Below are positions 1 through 10,847 of a stretch of DNA of 64,000 nucleotides, in pieces. Numbering within the stretch: position 1 is the first letter of the stretch; each line of letters begins with the position of its first letter. The position numbers were made by a program, and so were the translations under genes. The DNA comes from Marsupella aquatica. Taxonomy: Eukaryota; Marchantiophyta. The notes beneath the pieces were generated by a model. The model ran no database searches. It was not told the DNA's origin and was given only the letters and a program-made list of their open reading frames with translations. The stretch covers positions 8,618,001 through 8,682,000 of the forward strand of contig OZ316899.1 in the NCBI GenBank assembly GCA_973895155.1, given 5' to 3'.

Positions 1-888
1 GTTTCTAGCAAGGGCTAGTGAGTTGCTTGCATCTGCCCTTGCCCATCCACCTCTTAGTCCCCCTGCTCCTATCCCCACACATGCGCATGTAGACGAGGAT
101 GCACCGGTCTCTTAACCCGAGGAAATGGATACTAGGGTCCTACGTACACGTTCACGGTCTCGCAGACGTAGATGACAATATGAACCAGTGGAGCAGGTAG
201 AGAATCGGGAGGAGGCGTTACGTAGTGATCGACCACCCGGAAATGGAGATTATATTTGTGTTGAGGGCCGGTTTGGACTATCTTATCTCACTGGTAGGGC
301 TGCTGATGTTTGGAAGGACTTTTCTCCTAGTCTCTTCAAATTTCCAGATTTCATTCATACTGATTAACCAGTTGACATATGGGGTCAGCCTTGGATAGTG
401 AAGGCATCCTCTATTGGTGCTGATATAGGATATGGTCTATATGCTTTGGAGGACATTGTGGTCCCTCCAAAGCCATGGAGACGTGGATATGATGGAGAGC
501 ACCTTTTCCCTTACATTGGGGCTGTATATAATGCAAAGAGTTGGAAGACTTTGTTGCGTCAACACCCAGGGGGGTGTACGCCTTGAGGATGGACTCAGAC
601 CCAGATGAGGTTTTGACTAGGCCGTGGCATTGTAGGATGATTGATGGTGACCCTATTCGGAATGGTAATTTAGCAGGGTACATCAATAGTACAACGGGTA
701 GAGGTAGAGATTTTGAGGCTAATGTAGAGTGGATCCAAATTTTTGGCCCTCCTAGAGATCCGTATTTTGTGAAACATATGGATGACCATATCATGACAGT
801 AGCCATTAGGACTATTAGAGCCAGTGAGGAGATATTGTGTGAGTATGAGTGGGACGCCCCAAAATTGTCCCTACATTGCCATCCATGA
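1..888 (+). pseudogene. SET-domain gene of A1, broken
   Basis: Translated pieces match the intact A2 SET protein from its FLASAR region to its C-terminus. The recognisable SET blocks are the GYGLYALEDI N-terminal motif, the block ending NLAGYINST, the NVEWIQ stretch, and the C-terminal acidic-Tyr motif near 830 (EEILCEYEW). Lesions: an in-frame stop in the N-terminal part just before 120, a TAA at 364-366, and a frameshift near 570 where A2 has four more bases. SET domains transfer methyl groups from S-adenosylmethionine to histone lysines. This copy cannot make a full product. The stop at 886-888 is at the same place as the A2 stop, which suggests SET is its own gene rather than the N-terminus of TNP2. 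Confidence 0.75.
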
Positions 889-1036
889 TAGTATGTTGGA
901 CTTACATGCATGTAAATCTTACATTGAATTAATGAGATTCATGATGATTTATATATATATATATTGATGATTGTAATGAGATTAATGTTAATGAGATTGC
1001 ATTGATGTTGTATGATAGAATCAATATGTACAATCT

Positions 1037-4000
1037 GATATTGGGGTCATATCACGAGCTATGCAACAACACATTGTTGAGGCCATGGTGGCCAACCATG
1101 GGCATGATGGAGGGATGCAGGAGGATGATGTACAACATGAGGGTGATAATCCTACTCAAGCACATCTGGATGAGGAGAGGGCCATGGATGAGCTCATGGA
1201 CCAATTTTATGATGATGATGTTGATATTGGTATGGAGGATATGGGTACAACTAATGACAACACCACTCATCCAGGACCTTCTAGGGGGGGACAGAACAAG
1301 GATTGGGAGGAGGCTCAACGTCATGCTCATACTCGCATATTTGAGGGTAGCACCTTATCTCGGCTCTCCGCAATAATGTTGTTGCTGAATGTGCAGCAAA
1401 GACATGGGGCCAGCAACCTACTTTTGGATGATGTTTTTTGTACCTTGCATGATCATATTTTGCCACCAGGCAATACCATGCCAGCCTCTTGGAAGGAGGC
1501 AAAACAAGTGTTGAAGTCCATTGGCCTCAAATATGTAGTGATACATGCATGTGTGAATGATTGCATTCTTTTTAGGGGGGAGCATGAGAATGCAACTGCA
1601 TGTCCTAAGTGTGAGAAGCCACGCTACCGTGATGACATGTTGACAGGGAAGGTGCCTCAAAAGGTTATGCGATACTTTCCTCTCATCCCCCGATTGCGAC
1701 ATCAGTACCGTTGTGCAGAGTTAGCTGAGTACATGGTATGGCACTCAAAGAATCGTTCTGATATGGCTATGAACTCTAGTGCCATGCGGATGATGGTTGA
1801 CTCTCCTGCCAATCGATTTGTTGAGGGCAGATGGGGGGAGTTCAGCACTGAACCACGACATGTTCGACTTGGCTTGGCAGCTGATGGTATCAGCCCTTTT
1901 GCATTGGCGGGTAAAGCAAAACCATATTCAGTATGGCCAGTAGTTTTGACTAACTACAATATCCCTCCATGGATGGCCATGAAGAAAGGTCATTTACTGC
2001 TCTCCATGATCATCCCGGGTCCTAAGCAAGTAAAAAAGATTGACATCTACTTGCAACCATTGATTGATGAGCTTTTGCAACTGTGGAGAGGAGTGGATTG
2101 TTATGATGGACATCGCAATACAGGAGGTGTACCTTGCGCATTTACCCTCAAGGCCATCCTTATGTGGACCATGCATGACCTACCAGGTATGACCTGATAA
2201 ACCTTAGCTTATTTCCTTGATGTACTACCTTAAATTTAGTGTGCATTAACCTTATTTCATAATTGGCTGGTTGTATATGGGCTTGGTACAGGGTTTGGGT
2301 ATATCTCTGGATTGCAAACATCAGGCTATCGAGCTTGCCCTTCATGCGGACCGGATTTGGAGGGAGTGGCAAGACGCAAGTCAAGTACTTTGTGTAAGAT
2401 AGTTTACATTGGTCATACCAAATATCTTCCAGCAGACCATCCTGGCTTGGAGGAGTGATCATTTCTTGTATGACACTGATGAGGGCCAACCTGATACTCG
2501 TCCTCAACCTCAGCGAAAGGATCCAACATATTGGAGAGAGGTATGGAAGAGAGTTCAAGACCCTGATGATCCATTACAGTTTCTCCGATGTGGCATGACC
2601 CGTTTATCTGCATTGTCACAGTTGCCATATTGGTCAGAGATGCCTATTAATCACTTGTTGGATGCGATACACATTGAGGGAAATGTGGGGAGATCATTGA
2701 TCCGTCATCTATATGGGGAGAAGAACCACAACTGGAGAGAGAGTTGTGAGGAGATGGGGATGCATGGTCTTTTGGGGTTTTTGCCATCTTTGGACCCCCC
2801 TGGTGATCCCCCTAGCATCCATCCTCCTTGGGTTTTGACCAGGGCAGAGCGCATAGAGTTTTGCAGACGGATTGGGTCAATGAGGTTTCCCACGGGTTAT
2901 GGTGCCAATCTTCGTAAGGCATTTGGGGATGATTCTCCAAAATGGCCATCGTACCTGAAAACACATGATTATCATCGGTTACTAGAACATGTCATTCCAG
3001 TTGCGATTATTGGATTGGGTAGTGAGGAACTTCATGATGCTCTTTGGTCATTGGGCAAGTTTTTGAGATGGGTATGTCAGAAGGAGGTACTAGAGGATGA
3101 CATTGCTGCGATGGAGATATTTGGAGTAGAGGTTGTTTGCAAGTTGGAGAAGGCACTTCCACCCTCATTCTTTGATGGTCAGGTTCATTTCCTCATACAT
3201 TTAGTGCGTGAGGTAGCAATTGCAGGCCCGGTACATTGTCGATGGATGTATTGGGTAGAGCGTTACATGGGGGTGATGAAGTCATATGTCTCTAATCGGG
3301 CTAGGGTGGAAGGTAGCATTGTAGAGCGTCATCTTGGAGCAGAGAGTATGTTTTATTGTACAAACATAGTTGCCACACTAGATCCAAGGGCACCTAGGGG
3401 ATGGATAGATGAGGCAGCACGAGAGGCAGACTATGAGGATGATAGACTCACTGGGGCATCAGGAGAGCGTGGCTTAGGCTCAGCAGAGCGTTTGCAACTT
3501 ACAACATTTATGTTGTATAACTCACCAGAGGTTGTAGGGGAGTGGACAACATTTTATGAGGAGGAGAAGCAAAATAGTCGACGACCATGGTTGTTTCCCA
3601 AGTTTCACCCATACATGAAATCAAAGTTGTTAGAAGTGGATGCCTTGGTGGGTACCGGAGACAGTATATTACATTACCCACAAGTGACTGATAAGCTTTG
3701 TACCTTGGTTCATGGTCCACTGCTTAAAGTTACGACTCAGACGGCAATGTGGTCAAAGGGGAGACATTTCCGTGTGGAACGACTTGATGAGAAGAGAGCA
3801 TCTACACAAGATTGTGGGGTGATGGGTTGGTTCACCCAGGATTCCCAGAGTAGCACGTCGAACATGAACCCCATTCGCTCCACCGTGGCCCATTATGGGA
3901 AGATTGATGAGATCCTGACAGTGAAGTACCATGCACATACTACTTTGGAGGAGGTGGTATTTAAGTGCAAATGGTTCAAGATGAATCTTGTAGGCAACAA

Positions 4001-4262
4001 TCGAACATGTGAAGATGATGCGTGCGGATTTACCCGTTTGAAGACATCTGCAAATAGTGTCATTAGTTCCAATTGGAGGTCCTCAGATCCCTTTGCCTTC
4101 CCACATCACCTTGAGCAATGCTTTTACCTACCCTATCCAGATGACCCACATTGGTCCATTGTCATGCCTTATATCCCTAGATCACGGGCTATAGTCCAAG
4201 AGAGACCCAATGTCGTTGTAGTGGAAGACAACGACATCCCCGACCCTCCACAAGCTAGTTAG
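1037..4262 (+). pseudogene. TNP2 transposase of A1, two exons, frameshifted
   Basis: En/Spm-class (CACTA) transposase, which binds element ends and cuts and pastes them in the nucleus. Exon 1 is about 1037-2186, the intron 2187-2291 (GT...AG) and exon 2 2292-4262; the join falls at the same place as in A2. Exon 1 carries the TNP2 core with the LAADGISPF block (likely first catalytic Asp). Exon 2 has HLLDAIHIEGNVGR, where A2 has Pro-Met after the Asp, then a DUF4218-like region (FFDGQVHFLIHLV, CRWMYWVERYMGVMK) and a DUF4216-like C-terminus (TLEEVVFKCKWF). A small insertion near 2440 shifts the frame and creates TGA. The ATG at 1061 is the first in frame, but A2 has GTG there, so the true start may lie in an upstream exon. 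Confidence 0.87.
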
Positions 4263-4439
4263 TATATTTTGTATGTAGCTAGGCCCCCCCCCAACCACAC
4301 CACCTTCATGTTTTTTTTAATTGGCAATATAAAAGTTGGCATCATTACTTCTTTAATTGTCATGGTATGCACATGCCCAAAATCTCTTGGTTATATATAG
4401 AAGTGTCCTTACCTTATATACCCTTCCTAAGAATCCCCC

Positions 4440-5011
4440 CGCCTTATGTCCCATTGACTGTCCCATGAAAAAGCCATCGGATCTCCATCGCACCTTCTAA
4501 AAACAGAAACCAGACCGATACTCCCAACTACGGACTATTCCATATAAAACCCATCGGACATACATTTCCGATCCTCTCCGCAACTGACACCTTCTCCTCC
4601 TTTGTTGACGAGATATCCGATCCAACATCCGATGGACAATGTCCGACATCATTTTTTACGCACAAACTATCCGACCCTAAACCCAACGGACACAAATATC
4701 CGATGCATTCTGTGACGGTCCTAGTCCGATACAACTACCAACGCAAACATCTTGCGATGCATTAAGGTTCGGACCAATTATGCGGTCATGGCGATATAGT
4801 TTCCAATATGTTTAGTGTCGGATACTGTCCGATAGTAGTACGATGGGACAGTGTATGCGATGGGTTTTACATTGGAATATGTAGGTCCGATGGTATCAGG
4901 ATCGGAAAATACGTTGCGGGGCATATCGGATATTGTCCGAAGTGTTCGGCATGGGATGAGTGACGTTTGGGTCAAAAGGAGTATCGGAAAACAGCCAAAA
5001 ATGTACTAGTG
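4440..5011. repeat. Subterminal repeats and right TIR of A1
   Basis: TCCGAT, ATCGGA and close variants occur many times in both orientations, ending in the ACTAGTG terminus at 5011. In CACTA elements such subterminal motifs bind the TNPA protein. The same motif fills both ends of A2. The tract 4263-4439 between the TNP2 stop and these repeats holds nothing recognisable. Confidence 0.8.
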
Positions 5012-5284
5012 TCAATGAATTAATGGGCCATGTGATAACCTGAAAAATGTGATTTATGTCTGACTTATTTGTCTCAACCACTATCATAGCCTATTTAGGA
5101 TGTATAAATTACAACCCTTATCACACTGCTTCATACCAATCCTATTTGAAAAATTCCTGTTTTACATGTCACGACTATTGTATGTGATTCAAATGCATGA
5201 AATGTTGTTGCAGATCTCCTTTGGTGAATCATAGCCACAAAATTGAGGTGTTGGTGGAGCAATTGTACTAGGGGATCAGTTTTG

Positions 5285-5625
5285 TGGGGGGGTATTTACA
5301 AACGACAGGAAACAACAAACAGTAACAGGAAACAGAAACTGGTAACAGGAAAATGAGTGGTAATTTTTTTGGAAATTTTTTTGAAATTTTTTTTGAAATT
5401 TTTTTTGAAGTTTGTTTTTTTTCGAATATTTTTTTTTTGCTAGCGCTGGTAATGCTAGCGCCCAAAGCTAGCCAAAAAATGTTATAATTTAATTTTTTTT
5501 GGAAAATTTGACGTTTTAGAAAATATTTTGACATTGTTATTTTTCCTGGTAACAGTAAATTTTTGCTGGTAACAGGAAAATTTTTACTGGTACCAGTAAG
5601 CCTGTTTCCTGTTTACTGTCACGCA
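5285..5625. repeat. Small AT-rich insert with family C-like ends
   Basis: Begins GGGGTATTTACAAACGACAGG and ends in a TTTCCTGTTTACTGTCACGC region. GTAACAGGAAA-type words recur through it in both orientations, with long T runs between. The opening resembles the left end of C1 at about 13803 and, more weakly, 57688. Two imperfect TAGCGC motifs lie at 5439-5463. It may be a non-autonomous relative of family C, but the inverted ends are poor and the borders are approximate. Confidence 0.45.
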
Positions 5626-5819
5626 TGCCATACCCGTTTTTTGTGTGGGCTCAACAAACCAAAAGTATGTTTGCTCTGCATCCTTGTGTGACCATTCCAA
5701 TTCATTGCAGTAGCAAATGCCTTTGTACCTTAAATGCTAAATTTTACTTTTTGTGCAGTCTCCTAAAATGTATTGCCTGTACCATCTACTTAATTGTATT
5801 GTCTGTCTCATGCGTAGGC

Positions 5820-6499
5820 ATGGCACGCCCCAAAATTCCAGCAAAAAAGCGTGTGATAGAGGTGAGCAACACAAGTGTACCTGGGCCACATGTTACTAAC
5901 TTCTCCGCAAGTCAGATTTTCCAGAAGGCAACTCATTGTTGTGCCATTTGTGACAATGGCGGGAGCTTGGTCATCTGTGAGGGCCCTTGCACGAGGCATT
6001 TTCACCTCAACCCGGAGTCTGACCTTGCTGCAGAAAACAACTGTCCAGGGGTGGGCCTCCCCTCAACACACCAGGGAGACTGGATGTGCACTGATTGTTT
6101 GGAGAAGCAAGCTAAGTGTGCACAGTGTGGGAAGTTGGGGTCCTATGAGGGCTCTGTTGATGCTGACCAGATGTTAGGAAATGTCCAGACCGTTTTTGTG
6201 TGAGGTTTTTCTGTTTTGAGTGTTTGCCTACTCATGCCACAGCTTGCCCACTTCATAGGTGCAAGGCATGTGGTGAGCATGATGATGACTAGTGGGCTGA
6301 CATAGTCCACTATGCTAGGTGTCCCACTATGTGGCACTATCATTCCTTGAAAGATCGTCAAGCAGAGGGTTATGCTTGTGACAGAGAAATCTATGATCAC
6401 TCTGGACATGGTGTTGATTGATGGATATTTTATTGTCATAGCCATGCCATTGATTCTACCTCACGCACTCCTGTGAGAGATCACATATCTTGGCTGTGA
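5820..6499 (+). pseudogene. EDM2-like PHD-finger gene of B1
   Basis: The start is taken at 5820 (MARPKIPAKK) because B2 begins with MARNK. The first zinc finger is CCAICDNGGSLVICEG with CTRHFH, followed by CTDC and CAQCGKLGS. After a frameshift near 6177 the reading continues with KCPD, FFCFECLPTHATACPLHRC, CKAC, a CPTMWHYHSL block, and finally YCHSHAID with TPVRDHISWL. This order and the closing His-x-Ile-Asp...Thr-Pro-x-Arg-Asp-His-Ile signature are those of plant EDM2, a nuclear protein acting on silencing of transposon-bearing loci. The downstream EDM2 methyltransferase-like region is not seen. Besides the frameshift there are TAG and TGA stops. Family assignment is from remembered motif order and needs a profile search. 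Confidence 0.7.
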
Positions 6500-7395
6500 A
6501 GCTGAACATTGTACATGCACAGTGCACCTGATGTGGATGTACTATTTTTGGAGATTGCAAAGATTCCAATTTTGAAGAGGAGTTGGGTAGGCGAGTTTAT
6601 ACAGGCAGCACTTATCCTATGCTCTGGCGTCAGTGGCTGGGTACATGCCTATAAAAACTTATCCCTACAAGCCTTCTTGGAAGTATTTAGGCTGAGTGGT
6701 CATTTTCATAAACACTCTCATCAGACTGCTAAATTAAAACAGGACTTCAAAGTTGTAAGCATATAGATTATCAGGCATGCAATTAATCAAATTGCCCTAT
6801 AAGTTTGTCATTGGATGTATCCTCCTTTACAACAAAATATGCATGTGTCATGAGAAGTTTGTTGCACTTCATTTCACCTTTGATGTGGATTTTCTAGTAT
6901 ATATTCAAACAATGTTTTGCATATGTGTAAGTGCCTAGTATGTATTGTTCACATATCCCCTGTACTTATCAAAATCAGACTTGAGCACCAGTGGACCGGA
7001 TCAACTCAAAAAGCAAGAATTTTGTTGTCCTTGTATTGTCAGGTGAACCCATTCTTCCAAATTTCACTCTGATCACATAGGGTGTGTGTACATGGAGCCT
7101 GGAAAACGTAGAAAGTGTGACCACCCAGCAATGTTTACAGGGGTCAGAGCCATTTTGGTCCATGGCTAGCATGGGTTGATCAAAGTGCATTGGCCAACTT
7201 TACAAAAATGATTCTCTGAGCTCCATGGCACTGTGACATCACTCCAAAGACTACACATGTTGTTGCAGGGACATGGCTATCAGTGATAAAGAAGTGGTCA
7301 TGGTCCTACATGAATTCTGCAATTACTGAGCAAGGCCTAAAAGCAGTTGAGGCCTCTTGGATCACAGAATCCATAGCACATCAGATTTACAGGAT
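6500..7395 (+). other. Unassigned stretch between PHD and BRCT segments
   Basis: Short open stretches occur, but no domain is recognised and no frame stays open. It probably holds introns and decayed coding sequence of the B1 PHD-BRCT gene. A plausible acceptor (GTTGCAG) lies near 7268. Confidence 0.4.
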
Positions 7396-7864
7396 ACTGA
7401 GCAATACAAACTGTGGGAGGATGAAGAAGCTACTGCATCAGCTTGGGCTGAACAAGAAGTCTAGGAAGCAAAGGCACGGCTTGCTGATATCCAATATGGA
7501 CCTGCACTCAACAAAGGACAACACTCAAGAAGGCTGAAGAGTATGTTGGCTGAGGAGATGAAGCAACCAACCCCCATTCTGAAAGGGCTGAGCATGGTAT
7601 TTGTGGAGACGGGAATTGGAGAGGTTAAGTGCAAAGTGTAAAGTCCACAGTGCTTGACCTAGGTGGGACAGTGGAGGAGAATATAATAGAGGACACCACT
7701 CATGTCATTACTAAGTCATATCCCAAAGCCTACCGCAAGTTGGGAAGGGTGACATTTGCTTTTATGTCATGTCCCATAATGTGTTTGTGGTTTCATATGC
7801 TTGGCTTGTGGAATCAGTAGCAGCTGGGAAGCGTCAAAACCCAATGGACTATGATCTTTTTTAG
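7396..7864 (+). pseudogene. BRCT-domain segment of B1
   Basis: In one frame the translation reads LKGLSMVFVETGIG, then DLGGTVEENIIEDTTHVIT, then after a shift HNVFVVSYAWLVESV and a terminal AAGKRQNPMDYDLF before TAG. That is a full BRCT pattern: the first strand, the GG turn, the THVI strand and the Trp helix. BRCT domains bind phosphopeptides, mostly in DNA-damage and chromatin proteins. At least two stops and one frame change mark it as decayed. It sits between the PHD block and the TNP2 gene on the same strand, so it was probably the C-terminal part of the PHD gene. No BRCT is seen in B2. Confidence 0.62.
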
Positions 7865-8038
7865 GCCTGGCCACGGAAGGGTCAGGATCCTCACAGGGAG
7901 GACTATGTGACAACAAGTGAGGAAGGGGTCATTAGCAATTCTGAATCAGAGTGAGGAGTAGTAGCATCAGTTTGGACACAAGTGTTTTTTGTATAAATCA
8001 CATCTCTGAAATAAATGTTATCTTTGAACTAATGTACC

Positions 8039-8659
8039 TTGTTATGGTTGGTCGCAGTTGGACTTATTTTACTGTTGGTGGATTGTTGTTTCCTGCTGCT
8101 TGAGGGTGTCACTGTAAACAAACTGGGTGGGCTCAAATCTGGGCGGCAGACTTTTGTGGGTATGTTGCCTTTCCTAGATCAACAGGCACTAAGTAGGCTC
8201 CTCCTCTGGGTTGCCGCATGGCTGGCCACTGTTTGGACTCTCCTGCATGGATTGGTGCTAAAACATATTTTGGCACCGCCCAAGGATGCAAGAGACAATT
8301 GTGAGCCCAAGGATGCACAATCCAAAGAGGATATCTACTTTTCAGCACATGAGTTAGACAAGCATGATGTTGTAGGTGGTTCCTTGTCACCTGATTTGGC
8401 AGATGATATAGTTCTTACACATGTCTGGCCGAGGGTTCTTGTGGTGTCCTGCGCACAATATATCTGCAAATATAGACTAATTAGTACCCAGTGGAGGGAC
8501 TTGGTAGTAACATGTGCACAATGGAGGGCATTGCACCCACTACTTGTAGGCACGGATCGAAGACCACCATGGCATGAGCAGGGTTTAGACCTTGATGACT
8601 TAATGTACATGCCTGAGTACCTCAGGCTGAGTGGCATCAAAAACAGGATTGGTATTTGA
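8039..8659 (+). CDS. F-box-like hypothetical protein in B1
   Basis: An uninterrupted 206-residue ORF. About residues 116-165 run SPDLADDIVLTHVWPRVL, then RLISTQWRDLV and CAQWRAL. This resembles an F-box helix set (Leu-x-Asp-Asp-Ile, Ile/Val-Trp-Pro, Ser-x-x-Trp-Arg) that would dock to SKP1 in an SCF ubiquitin ligase. The N-terminal 60 residues are hydrophobic and may be non-coding read-through, so the true start may be later. It lies between the BRCT segment and TNP2 on the same strand. Function is tentative and no catalytic residues are seen. The stretch 8660-9104 holds nothing recognisable. Confidence 0.4.
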   Translation: MLWLVAVGLILLLVDCCFLLLEGVTVNKLGGLKSGRQTFVGMLPFLDQQALSRLLLWVAAWLATVWTLLHGLVLKHILAPPKDARDNCEPKDAQSKEDIYFSAHELDKHDVVGGSLSPDLADDIVLTHVWPRVLVVSCAQYICKYRLISTQWRDLVVTCAQWRALHPLLVGTDRRPPWHEQGLDLDDLMYMPEYLRLSGIKNRIGI

Positions 8660-9104
8660 TGTGGTAGTATGATGAGGACATCTCACACCGGTCTTGCACC
8701 AGGCACCGGTGTCTATGACTATACATGATTGGACTCTGATATGGTCATGGATGTACATGCAAAGGCAGTATATGTGAGGACAGCGGAGGAGTTGACACCC
8801 TCAAACATTTAGGAATTTTGTCTCATTCACTTGAGAATAGGTACATGACCCAGGCACCTATGTTTTTAGTTTTTTTAGTTTTTTTGGAACGTTACGTTAC
8901 CTCTTTTGGCATGTGCAATCGGGGATGAAATCCTTAATAGGGAGTGTATTTTTCACTTGCATAATAAAATGATAGGGCACTGGGTGCGTGTCTATAGTGA
9001 TGGCTCGAAGGTTGCCTCTTCACAACCCATTTAGGATTAGGCATCATGATTCTAAATTGTGGATGTGTGAACAAGCCTGAGCCGCCCAAGGTAGAAGTAG
9101 GAGG

Positions 9105-10418
9105 ATGAGATGCCCATGCACACAGTGCCAAGGATTCAAGTTGTTGAGGTTGAACACTGTTCACCTTCACCTGCAGCGACATGAAAGGCATCCTTGGTGG
9201 AGGGTTTGGAATGTACCAGCAGAAGAAGACTCCTCCGATGACGAGTGGAGAGCTAACTTTGTGGATTCTAATACAGCTAGACGTAGAGACTACGTAGAAC
9301 AGGACATAGACGGTGCACAGGATGGTCCTGGGGTACAACGTGGCAACATGGATGACCAAGATGGAGATGCAGAAGTCACTGAGGACGGTGGGATGGATGG
9401 CCCAAGAATGGTTCAAGAGATTTTTGAAGACCTTGATGCTTTTTACGACACAGTGGAATCAAAAGAGGACAATGAACCACAGCCACACATTGGAGACGGC
9501 CCACCTGAACCTGACTTTGACATTGGGGAAGGTGCAGAAGAGAGGGAGTGGGTGTTTGGGGGCCCAAACCACATCAAAGAAGCGGTCAAAAGCAAGCTAG
9601 AGGGGTACCAAAGGAGTCCCCAGGGACTAGCTCAAAAAGGAGAGTGAAAGGAGTATAAATGTCATTAAGATTTAGCTGAGCACACTCCCAAAAAGGTTGG
9701 GCACACTTCCAAAAAGATTGTGCACACTTCCAAAAAGATTGGGCACTCTTCTTAAATTCCGAAATATGTGGACACACTTCCAAAGATTTGGCATGCAAGA
9801 TCTTACCTTTCAATCTCACCAAAACAATCCTGGCCATTCCATGTAACATTTTGGTCTTTTTGTCCTCTAGTGATTGCTTTTACCAAGGACCTATGTCCTT
9901 TTGGTGGAGAAAATGGAGATCCTTTCAGTACCCCTCTAGCTTGCACTTGACCAAGCCTGAATTCCTATCTACGAGGGGTCAAATTGCTCCAAGCTGGGTT
10001 CTGTTGTGTTCCCAATATATTTGTGACAGAGTTGTTGACCTTCCTGCGCCGAAATGTGTTACCAGATGGTAATTCAATTCCAACAAATATGTACGAGGCT
10101 AGGAAATTGATGTCTAACCTTGGGCTGAACTATGTGTCTATTGACGCATGCCCTGATGGGTGTGTTCTCTTTCGCAAAGAGCATGCAGATAAATTGACAT
10201 GCCATCATTGTGGTAAGCACGGGTACAAGAATATAGGGAAATGTACACATCTTGCCAAGGTTCTTTGTCATTTTCCTCTCATTCCTAGACTACAACGTCT
10301 GTTTAGCTGCCCTGCCATTTCCAAGCTGATGACATGGACACCTGATAACAAGAGTAGTGATGGCCTCCAGCGTCACATTGGAGATTCCAACCATTGGAAA
10401 TTTGTTGATGAGAGGTGG
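9105..10418 (+). pseudogene. TNP2 transposase of B1, N-terminal part, truncated
   Basis: Starts with a transposase-associated zinc motif: CPCTQCQG, then VHLHLQRHERHPWWRVW, followed by an acidic stretch. A MITE (9584-9952) interrupts it. Coding resumes with FLRRNVLPDGNSIP and DACPDGCVLFRKEH, then CHHCGKHGY, FPLIPRLQRLF and LMTWTPDNKS, the conserved N-terminal half of TNP2. The reading ends at VDERW at about 10418, where a non-autonomous element is inserted, and the catalytic part is not found downstream. Residues match B2 more closely than family A, which puts it in family B. Confidence 0.82.
9584..9952. mobile_element. 369-bp MITE with long inverted ends
   Basis: The left end GGTCAA..GCAAGCTAGAGGGGTAC is mirrored at the right end as GTACCCCTCTAGCTTGC..TTGACC. 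AAGC directly flanks both sides, a likely 4-bp target duplication. Inside are about five head-to-tail copies of GCACACTTCCAAAAAGATT. A related element lies inverted at about 16069-16341. It has no coding capacity. Confidence 0.78.
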
Positions 10419-10722
10419 AGTCACGGAACTCGACTACCTTAACACTTAGCTCCGGCGTCGCTCACTCCAACGCCGAGCTCCCTTATGGTCCAAGCCCGGA
10501 TAGGCCATCCGTGGGAGGACAGTCGCGGAACTCAACTACCTTAACACTTAGCTCCGGCGTCCCTGACTCCGACGCCGAGCTTCCTTATGGTCCAGGCCCA
10601 GATAGGCCATCCTGGGAGGACAGTCACGGAACTCAACTACCTTAACACTTAGCTCCGGCGTCACTGACTCCGACGCCGAGCTCCCTTATGGTCCAGGCCC
10701 AGATAGGCCATCCGGGGAGGAC
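10419..10722 (+). repeat. Three tandem copies of a 101-bp unit
   Basis: The unit begins GTC[AG]CGGAACTC and ends GGCCATCC..GGGAGGACA. It is repeated three times with a few substitutions. Copy 2 of the element has one unit at its matching end, so the expansion happened in this copy or its parent. The unit holds an inverted pair, CGGCGTC..GACGCCG. Confidence 0.9.
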
Positions 10723-10847
10723 TTAGCAGGGGGAGACTTGTGGGCAATGAGACGTGGCACTAGCGAAGGGACAATGAGCCAAGCTGGTGATACACATTAA
10801 GGACTTAGGCTAGCTGAGAGATGGTCGGGTCAAGGGGAAAAGGGGCC

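Larger units (their letters stand above)
1..5011 (+). mobile_element. CACTA element, family A, copy A1 (3' part)
   Basis: The right end reads ACTAGTG at 5005-5011, the inverse of a CACTA terminus, and its last 12 bases mirror those of A2. The next three bases, TCA, would be the target-site duplication, but the left end is outside the window so this cannot be confirmed. Inside are a broken SET-domain gene and a two-exon TNP2 gene, both colinear with A2. The last 570 bp are rich in TCCGAT/ATCGGA, typical of CACTA subterminal repeats. The element lies about 800 bp upstream of the B1 PHD gene, so it may be nested in B1 as A2 is nested in B2. Confidence 0.88.
5012..10418 (+). mobile_element. CACTA element, family B, copy B1 (5' part)
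   Basis: A plus-strand run of PHD gene, BRCT segment, F-box-like ORF and the N-terminal half of a TNP2 gene. B2 has PHD then TNP2 in the same order, which links these genes to one element. TNP2 stops abruptly at 10418, where the AGTCACGG start of another element begins. The 5' terminus is not seen; it is probably to the left of A1. Interruptions are A1 on the left, a small AT-rich insert at 5285-5625, and a 369-bp MITE at 9584-9952. Confidence 0.7.

Noticed and set aside
411-911. 166-codon minus-strand ORF opposite the A1 SET gene
   Set aside because: Shadow; plus-strand similarity to the A2 SET protein is clear.
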